A DNA stretch of 21,055 bases from Desulfobulbus sp. (GTDB lineage: Bacteria; Desulfobacterota; Desulfobulbia; Desulfobulbales; Desulfobulbaceae). The notes beneath the pieces are model-generated. The model worked only from the letters and a program-made list of their open reading frames with translations, was not told the origin of the DNA and searched no databases. Below are positions 16,216 through 21,055 of the stretch, one piece after another; the stretch's first letter is position 1; each line of letters starts with the position of its first letter. Location of the stretch: positions 1 through 21,055 of the forward strand of contig JAUVLX010000015.1 of assembly GCA_030600525.1 (NCBI GenBank), read 5' to 3'. A program made the position numbers and the translations under genes.

Positions 16216-17412
16216 ATGCTTAAGATAGACTGTGACAAATGTATTGTTTGCGGAATTTGCGAATCCACCTGCCCTTTCGATGCTATACATGTAGAAGAAG
16301 ACTGTGTTGTAGTAAACGATAATTGTACCCTTTGTGGGGCATGCGTTGATAATTGCGAAGTTGAAGCATTGTCCATAGAAGTCGCAGACAAAAAAGTACA
16401 GGATGACTTTGCAGACTGGGCAGGGGTTATGGTTTTTGGTGAATGCCGGCATGGGGCCATTGCTCCAGTAACCTATGAACTTCTTGGAGTTGGAAGAAAG
16501 CTCGCTGACACCCGAGGGGTCGCTTTGAGTGTTGTTCTTCTCGGTAAGAATATTGCCGGATACAGCGATTCTCTCATTGCTGGAGGTGCTGACTACGTTT
16601 ACCTTGCAGAACATGATGGCCTTGAACAATTTCGTGAAGATGTTTATGGACATGTGCTTGAAGGTATTATCCGTGGAAAAAAACCTGAGATTGTTCTTGC
16701 CGGGGCTACTGCTATAGGCCGTTCCGTCATTCCTTTTGTTGCCACTTTAATTGATGCTGGTTTGACTGCAGATTGCACTCGGTTAGAAATTCGTGAAAGT
16801 GACGGTATGTTGCTGCAAACCCGGCCTGCTTTTGGCGGTAATATAATGGCAACCATTGTATGTCCCGATACCAGACCGCAGATGGCTACGGTAAGACCTA
16901 AAGTAATGGCTGCCCTTGAGTTTGACGGTAGTCGTGTCGGTTCAGTGGAATCAATAGATGTTCAGCCAAATGCTGTCTCGTCCAAAATAGAAATTCTAGA
17001 GACAGTGGTGAGTGACCAAGAACAGGTCAACATCCAAGAGGTTGAGACATTGGTTGCAGGCGGACGTGGGCTTGATTCTGCAAAGGGATTTGAGCTTATT
17101 CGCGAGTTAGCCGATGAACTTGGAGCAGCGGTGGCTGCCAGCCGTGCAGCTGTTGATGCAGGTTGGATACCGTATCCTCACCAAGTTGGGCAGACCGGGA
17201 AAACGGTTAATCCCAAGGTGTACATTGCTTGCGGCATATCAGGGGCTATACAACACGCAGTCGGAATGCAGTCTGCTGATATTGTTGTCGCCATCAACCG
17301 AGATCCCAATGCACCTATTTTTGATTTTGCTACCTACGGTATTGTTGGGGATCTTTACGATGTCATACCTGCTCTTATTAAAAGAATTCAGGAGGTAAAA
17401 AGTGAGTCTTGA
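16216..17412 (+). CDS. etfA: Electron transfer flavoprotein alpha subunit with N-terminal 2[4Fe-4S] ferredoxin domain
   Basis: This 398-residue protein joins an about 60-residue ferredoxin domain to an ordinary EtfA. The ferredoxin part has two cluster motifs, C9-x2-C12-x2-C15-x3-C19-P and C37-x2-C40-x2-C43-x3-C47. The EtfA core follows from about residue 70. Its C-terminal FAD domain shows LVAGGRGLDSAKGFELI, ASRAAVDAGWIPYPHQVGQT, GISGAIQHAVGMQSADIVVA and INRDPNAPIFDFATYGIVGD. The ferredoxin extension suggests electron exchange with a low-potential carrier or a membrane FeS oxidoreductase. It ends inside fabG (11-base overlap), tying it to the fatty-acid genes. The ribosome site is weak (GAGAA). 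Confidence 0.94.
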   Translation: MLKIDCDKCIVCGICESTCPFDAIHVEEDCVVVNDNCTLCGACVDNCEVEALSIEVADKKVQDDFADWAGVMVFGECRHGAIAPVTYELLGVGRKLADTRGVALSVVLLGKNIAGYSDSLIAGGADYVYLAEHDGLEQFREDVYGHVLEGIIRGKKPEIVLAGATAIGRSVIPFVATLIDAGLTADCTRLEIRESDGMLLQTRPAFGGNIMATIVCPDTRPQMATVRPKVMAALEFDGSRVGSVESIDVQPNAVSSKIEILETVVSDQEQVNIQEVETLVAGGRGLDSAKGFELIRELADELGAAVAASRAAVDAGWIPYPHQVGQTGKTVNPKVYIACGISGAIQHAVGMQSADIVVAINRDPNAPIFDFATYGIVGDLYDVIPALIKRIQEVKSES

Positions 17413-18151
17413 AGGGAAAGTTGCACTTATTACTGGTGGTAGCAGGGGGATTGGCAGGGCAGTGTGCACCAAACTTGCCTCGTTAGGTGCTCTGGTTTGC
17501 GTTAACTATGTTTCCAATCCGGCTGCTGCAGAACAGACTTTAGACCAGATAACTACTGAAGGTGGGCGAGGATTTACCTGCCAGTTTAATGTGGCCGACG
17601 CTGAATCCGTTCAGAAAAATATAAAAGCTATTATTGATCAATACGGAAGTGTTGATGTTTTAGTTAATAATGCCGGCATTACAAGAGACGGATTGATGGC
17701 ACGAATGAAAGAATCCGATTGGGATGATGTGCTCGACACTAATCTCAAAGGTGCCTTTAATTGTAGTAAAGCTGCAATGCGTCCCATGATGAAAAAAAAA
17801 TGGGGTCGAATCATTAATATTAGTTCAGTTATTGGTTTCCTTGGGAATGGTGGACAGGTAAACTACGGCGCAGCTAAGGCTGGTCTTGTTGGTTTTACAA
17901 AATCCATGGCCAGGGAACTTGCCGGACGCAATATCACTGTAAATTGCGTGGCACCCGGGTACATCGTTACCGATATGACTGAAGGACTTGACCAGGAAGT
18001 ACAGGAAGCAATTCAAATGCAAATCCCTTTGGGTCGCCTTGGTTCCCCAGAAGATGTGGCCGCTTCTGTTGCCTTTTTCGTTACCCAAGGTGGTGACTAT
18101 CTCACAGGTCAGACTCTTCACGTTAACGGTGGCATGTATATGGGGAATTAG
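17402..18151 (+). CDS. fabG: 3-oxoacyl-ACP reductase FabG
   Basis: FabG reduces 3-oxoacyl-ACP with NADPH in each elongation cycle. The protein has 249 residues and is a short-chain dehydrogenase with the nucleotide motif GGSRGIGRAV (about 12-21), NNAGIT, the catalytic Ser in NISSVIGFLG and Tyr-x3-Lys in YGAAKAG, and the C-terminal FVTQGGDYLTGQTLHVNGG. The GTG start at 17402 has a perfect AGGAGG eight bases upstream, located inside etfA. The overlap with etfA implies one transcript and coupled translation. Confidence 0.96.
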   Translation: MSLEGKVALITGGSRGIGRAVCTKLASLGALVCVNYVSNPAAAEQTLDQITTEGGRGFTCQFNVADAESVQKNIKAIIDQYGSVDVLVNNAGITRDGLMARMKESDWDDVLDTNLKGAFNCSKAAMRPMMKKKWGRIINISSVIGFLGNGGQVNYGAAKAGLVGFTKSMARELAGRNITVNCVAPGYIVTDMTEGLDQEVQEAIQMQIPLGRLGSPEDVAASVAFFVTQGGDYLTGQTLHVNGGMYMGN

Positions 18152-18157
18152 TAACTA

Positions 18158-18193
18158 TTCAGCATTGACACCGCTGAAACAGTTGCTATTTGT
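18158..18193 (+). promoter_or_regulatory. Candidate acpP promoter overlapped by an inverted repeat
   Basis: A perfect -35 hexamer TTGACA (18165-18170) is followed after 16 bases by TATTTG with an upstream TGC, a possible extended -10, and then acpP 39 bases on. A 6-base inverted repeat TTCAGC-N9-GCTGAA (18158-18163 and 18173-18178) encloses the -35. The -10 is poor, so this is tentative. An internal promoter for the abundant acyl carrier protein would make sense. Confidence 0.35.
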
Positions 18194-18231
18194 TTTACTT
18201 TCAGAAATCAAATTACTTTTAGGAGAATACA

Positions 18232-18462
18232 ATGGCAGTTGAAGCAAAAATGATTGATATTATCGTTGAGCAGTTGAGTGTAGATAAAGAAAAGGTTGTT
18301 CCAGGAGCCTCTTTCGTAGATGATCTTGGTGCAGATTCCCTTGATTTGGTTGAGCTTATTATGGCGATGGAAGAAGAATTTGATGTTGAAATTCCAGACG
18401 AAGAGGCAGAGAAAATCGCAACAGTACAAAATGCTATCGATTTTGTTGCCAAAATTCAATAG
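18232..18462 (+). CDS. acpP: Acyl carrier protein
   Basis: This 76-residue acidic carrier holds growing acyl chains on a 4'-phosphopantetheine arm. The attachment site is S36 in DDLGADSLDLVEL. EEFDVEIPDEEAEKIATVQN matches helix II-III of ACPs. A strong AGGAG site precedes the ATG. It is set between fabG and fabF as in most bacteria, with an 80-base upstream gap that may hold its own promoter. Confidence 0.98.
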   Translation: MAVEAKMIDIIVEQLSVDKEKVVPGASFVDDLGADSLDLVELIMAMEEEFDVEIPDEEAEKIATVQNAIDFVAKIQ

Positions 18463-18479
18463 TAAGTAAGGATAAGTTT

Positions 18480-19721
18480 GTGAAAAGAAGGGTCGTTGTT
18501 ACAGGTATCGGATTAGTCACCCCCCTTGGTACAGGAACAGACAAGACGTGGGAAAGTCTCGTTAATGGCCGGGGAGGTATAGGACCTATTACTCGTTTTG
18601 ATGCTACAGGGCATGCTTCGCAGATTGCAGCGGAAGTTACTGATTTTAAAGCAGAAGACTGGTTTGAAAAAAAGCAATCCAAAAATATGGATTTGTTTGT
18701 ACAATATGCAATTGGTGCTGCTGAGTTGGCCTGGCAAAACAGCGGCCTTTCCATGACTGATAAAAATAGAGAACGGGTTGGTGTTATTACCGGTTGCGGT
18801 ATGGGGGGTCTGCCAACGATTGAAAAGTATCACCAAATAATGGTCGACAGGGGACCACGTAAAATCACCCCGTTTTTTATTCCGCGTGTAATTCCAAATA
18901 TGCCGTCCGGTCACATTTCCATGCGTCTTGGTTCGAAGGGACCTAACCTCACCCAGACAACAGCTTGTGCCGCTGGTACCCATGCTGTAGGCGAGGCTTA
19001 CCGTCATATTGTTTACGGAGATTGTGACATTGCTGTAACTGGCGGCACCGAATCCGTTATTTGTCCCCTTGCTGTTGGTGGATTTAGTGCTATGAAAGCA
19101 CTTTCTACCCGCAATGACGATCCAGGATCAGCATCAAGGCCCTTTGACAAAGATAGAGATGGCTTTGTTATTTCCGAAGGGGCAGGAATGCTTGTTCTGG
19201 AAGAGTTGGAATCGGCCCTAAAGCGTGGTGCTAAAATATATGCAGAGGTAATAGGGTACGGCCAGACAAGTGACGCCTATCATATTGCTGCTCCTCCTGA
19301 AGATGGAGAAGGTGGTGCACGTTGTATGGCAGTTGCCTTGCGTGATGCCAAATTGAACCCAGAGGATGTTGATTATATCAATGCCCATGGAACATCCACT
19401 CCGCTAAATGACAAATGCGAAACGCAGGCTATAAAGACTGTTTTTAAAGAACATGCGTACAAGGTAGCTGTAAGTTCAACAAAGTCGATGACTGGACATA
19501 TGCTTGGGGCTGCAGGTGGTATTGAATCAGCTTTTACAGCACTAACGCTCTATACCGGTATTATTCCTCCAACGATCAATTTACACAATCCTTCGCCAGG
19601 ATGTGACCTTGATTATGTTCCGCTGACGGCCCGGGAAACCAACCCCAGGGTTGCTATCTCAAATTCTTTTGGGTTTGGTGGAACTAATGGGGTGGTTGTT
19701 ATGAAAAAATTCTCATCGTAA
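18480..19721 (+). CDS. fabF: 3-oxoacyl-ACP synthase II (FabF)
   Basis: FabF elongates acyl-ACP with malonyl-ACP. The protein has 413 residues, typical length. The GTG at 18480 begins M-K-R-R-V-V-V-T-G-I-G, the conserved family start, after AAGGAT. The catalytic triad is C163 in TTACAAGTHA, the His in NAHGTSTPLND and the His in KSMTGHMLGAAGG, and SNSFGFGGTNGVVV closes the protein. It follows acpP by 17 bases. No separate FabB or FabA gene is in the window. Confidence 0.97.
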   Translation: MKRRVVVTGIGLVTPLGTGTDKTWESLVNGRGGIGPITRFDATGHASQIAAEVTDFKAEDWFEKKQSKNMDLFVQYAIGAAELAWQNSGLSMTDKNRERVGVITGCGMGGLPTIEKYHQIMVDRGPRKITPFFIPRVIPNMPSGHISMRLGSKGPNLTQTTACAAGTHAVGEAYRHIVYGDCDIAVTGGTESVICPLAVGGFSAMKALSTRNDDPGSASRPFDKDRDGFVISEGAGMLVLEELESALKRGAKIYAEVIGYGQTSDAYHIAAPPEDGEGGARCMAVALRDAKLNPEDVDYINAHGTSTPLNDKCETQAIKTVFKEHAYKVAVSSTKSMTGHMLGAAGGIESAFTALTLYTGIIPPTINLHNPSPGCDLDYVPLTARETNPRVAISNSFGFGGTNGVVVMKKFSS

Positions 19722-19737
19722 AATCTTGGAGACTGCT

Positions 19738-20163
19738 GTGAATATTATTATCGGATGTGACCACGGTGGGTTTGAACTTAAGCAGCAAATTATGAATTGC
19801 GTCGTGGATAATGGTCACCGGGTTGTGGATGCAGGGTGTTATTCTACGGATTCTGTGGATTATCCAGATTTTGCGTCTGAGGTGTGTGGTGCAATCGGTA
19901 AGGAAGAAGCAGAAAAAGGAATCCTCATCTGCGGTACTGGCATTGGTATGTCCATTGCGGCAAACCGACATCCAGGGATTCGAGCTGCACTCTGTATGGA
20001 GCCTTTTTCTGCACGCATGAGCCGGGAACACAACGATGCGAATGTATTGTGCCTTGGTGGTAGACTGACCGGGGTATCATTAGCCATCGATATTGTCGAA
20101 ACCTGGCTTAATACCGAGTTTAGTGGTGGCCGTCACCAACGGCGCTTAGACATGCTTGAATAG
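19738..20163 (+). CDS. rpiB: Ribose-5-phosphate isomerase B
   Basis: RpiB interconverts ribose-5-phosphate and ribulose-5-phosphate in the pentose phosphate pathway. With the GTG start at 19738 it has 141 residues. This start is preferred over the in-frame TTG at 19726 because GGAG lies seven bases upstream and the sequence then begins M-N-I-I-I-G-C-D-H-G-G as in the family. Catalytic C65 is in ICGTGIGMSIAANR, H98 in REHNDANVLCLGGR, and D8/H9 bind the sugar. It starts 16 bases after fabF and is the last gene before a strong terminator. No functional link to fatty acids is evident; the linkage is common in this lineage by my recollection. Confidence 0.95.
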   Translation: MNIIIGCDHGGFELKQQIMNCVVDNGHRVVDAGCYSTDSVDYPDFASEVCGAIGKEEAEKGILICGTGIGMSIAANRHPGIRAALCMEPFSARMSREHNDANVLCLGGRLTGVSLAIDIVETWLNTEFSGGRHQRRLDMLE

Positions 20164-20209
20164 TAATCGTTTCTTTTTTAGATTTTAGTTAGTCGAAATA
20201 GACTTATAT

Positions 20210-20246
20210 AACCGGTATGCTTGCAACAAGCTGCCGGTTTTTTTTT
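20210..20246 (+). terminator. Rho-independent terminator after rpiB
   Basis: The hairpin AACCGG (20210-20215) / CCGGTT (20234-20239) has an inner stem GCTTG (20219-20223) / CAAGC (20227-20231) around a three-base loop and a small internal bulge. It is followed by an unbroken T run to 20246. It ends the lipid-synthesis transcript and separates nrdR as its own unit. Confidence 0.92.
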
Positions 20247-20275
20247 CTTTTACTTGTATTTCTTTTGAGGGTGCC

Positions 20276-20740
20276 ATGAAATGTCCTTACTGCAGTCATC
20301 TGGAAAATCGGGTGATTGACTCTCGGGTGAATAAAGATAAGACTATCATACGTAGGCGACGTGCCTGTTCATCGTGTCAGCAACGATTTACCACATATGA
20401 GCGAATTGAATTGATGTTGCCTATGTTGGTGAAAAAAGATGGCAGGCGAGAGCCTTGGAAGCGAGGTAAAATTATTTCAGGGCTGGAAAAAGCATGCGAA
20501 AAACTTCCTGTGAGCATGACTGATATTGATGCTTTTGTGGATGCTATCGAACTGCGGCTTCAGGATTCCGTTGGAAAGGAAATTTCGACCAGCCAAGTAG
20601 GAGAATGGGTCATGGAGGCACTGCCATCTTTAGATGAGGTCGCCTATGTCCGCTTTGCTTCTGTCTATCGTCAATTTAAGGATGTAAACGAATTTATGGA
20701 TGAATTGAAGATTTTTCTCGGCAATGCAAACGATAAATAA
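20276..20740 (+). CDS. nrdR: Transcriptional repressor NrdR
   Basis: NrdR senses ATP/dATP through an ATP-cone and represses ribonucleotide reductase genes. The protein has 154 residues, normal for the family. It begins MKCPYCSHLENRVIDSR with a zinc ribbon of C3, C6, C31 and C34 (CSSC), then RFTTYERIE, then the ATP-cone from about residue 49 (LVKKDGRREPWKRGKIISGL) to VAYVRFASVYRQFKDVNEF. A GAGG site precedes the ATG. It lies after the rpiB terminator and presumably has its own promoter. The riboflavin genes that often follow nrdR are not here; an IS remnant follows instead. Confidence 0.97.
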   Translation: MKCPYCSHLENRVIDSRVNKDKTIIRRRRACSSCQQRFTTYERIELMLPMLVKKDGRREPWKRGKIISGLEKACEKLPVSMTDIDAFVDAIELRLQDSVGKEISTSQVGEWVMEALPSLDEVAYVRFASVYRQFKDVNEFMDELKIFLGNANDK

Positions 20741-20787
20741 TTTTAAGTGGGTATCTTGTTTACTCAACCAGCCACAAAATGTAGTAT

Positions 20788-21055
20788 ATGGCTATGGAAG
20801 AGCAAAGGCACCCGGTTTGTAGCGTTGACTATCCTGGAACATTCCAGGAATTTGATAAGTGGTTTAGCACCGAAGAGGCTTGCCTTGCTTTTATTTCGAA
20901 GCTCAGGTGGCCTTAAGGCTTTTGTTGCCCTTCTTGCGGAATCTTTGATGAAAACCCTTCGATCATGGGCCGGGGTCTTTTTCTGTGTCGCAAATGTAAA
21001 CGGCAAACATCGATTACTGCTGGAACCTTGTTTCACAAAACACACAAGCCGCTTA
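20788..21055 (+). mobile_element. IS1595-like transposase, N-terminal part, with in-frame stop; runs off the window
   Basis: The reading frame from ATG 20788 (or 20794) gives EFDKWFSTEEACLAFISKLR, then WP-stop-GFCCPSCG, then GLFLCRKCKRQTSITAGTLF and HKTHKPL. This is the N-terminal zinc ribbon (C-x2-C and C-x2-C) of IS1595/IS1016-type transposases, which usually read WP-[E/D/N]-GF at the break. TAA at 20914-20916 sits in that position. The catalytic DDE core lies beyond the window. A GGGTATC sequence at 20749-20755, eight bases after the nrdR stop, could be the left terminal repeat but cannot be verified without the right end. Confidence 0.8.

Noticed and set aside
18513..19007. Long minus-strand open frame inside fabF
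   Set aside because: It lies opposite the catalytic region of a clearly coding gene, and its translation has no recognisable domain.
1..21055. tRNA, rRNA, CRISPR array or prophage
   Set aside because: No cloverleaf, ribosomal core sequence, regular spaced repeats or phage structural genes were seen in any gap.

Overview
The window looks like a chromosomal segment of an anaerobic, Gram-negative, deltaproteobacterial-type organism, most likely Desulfobacterota and possibly Desulfobulbales. This rests on gene content and order, not on a database match: a complete Mla outer-membrane lipid transport set, a DUF177-rpmF-plsX-fabH-fabG-acpP-fabF block with an acyl-CoA dehydrogenase and an electron-transfer flavoprotein inside it, an EtfA carrying an N-terminal ferredoxin domain, and a TRAP transporter paired with a GlcD/GlcF-type 2-hydroxyacid (lactate or glycolate) dehydrogenase.

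Region 1 (1-6264) is a graveyard. It starts with the C-terminal end of an RND efflux pump that stops abruptly at a junction where it abuts the tail of dctM. Then come dctM, dctQ and dctP of a TRAP transporter on the minus strand. Facing away from them on the plus strand are glcD and glcF. All five of these metabolic genes are interrupted: I count six frameshifts (mostly in homopolymers) and four in-frame stops. The divergent promoter region (3291-3581) still carries two perfect 15-bp operators of the ATTGGT-N3-ACCAAT type, as expected for a PdhR/LldR-like GntR regulator. An intact regulator of that family follows glcF (6272-6973).

Region 2 (7125-11206) holds a PilZ-domain gene and then mlaE, mlaF, mlaD, mlaA and mlaC, all intact. 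Together they would move phospholipids between the outer and inner membranes. The MlaA has no lipobox.

Region 3 (11415-20163) is a tightly packed lipid-synthesis block: DUF177/YceD, L32, PlsX, FabH, acyl-CoA dehydrogenase, EtfB, ferredoxin-EtfA, FabG, AcpP, FabF, RpiB. It ends at a strong rho-independent terminator (20210-20246). fabD is absent from the cluster, and the place between fabH and fabG is taken by the dehydrogenase/ETF trio. This is the most interesting intact arrangement here.

Region 4 (20276-21055) has nrdR followed by the start of an IS1595-like transposase that already carries a stop codon and runs off the window.

The contrast between a 6-kb block with at least ten disabling lesions and about 14 kb of neighbouring genes with none argues for real, localised gene decay (for example in a host-restricted or otherwise specialised lineage) rather than uniform sequencing error. 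Homopolymer errors may still account for some of the frameshifts. No rRNA, tRNA or CRISPR array was seen.
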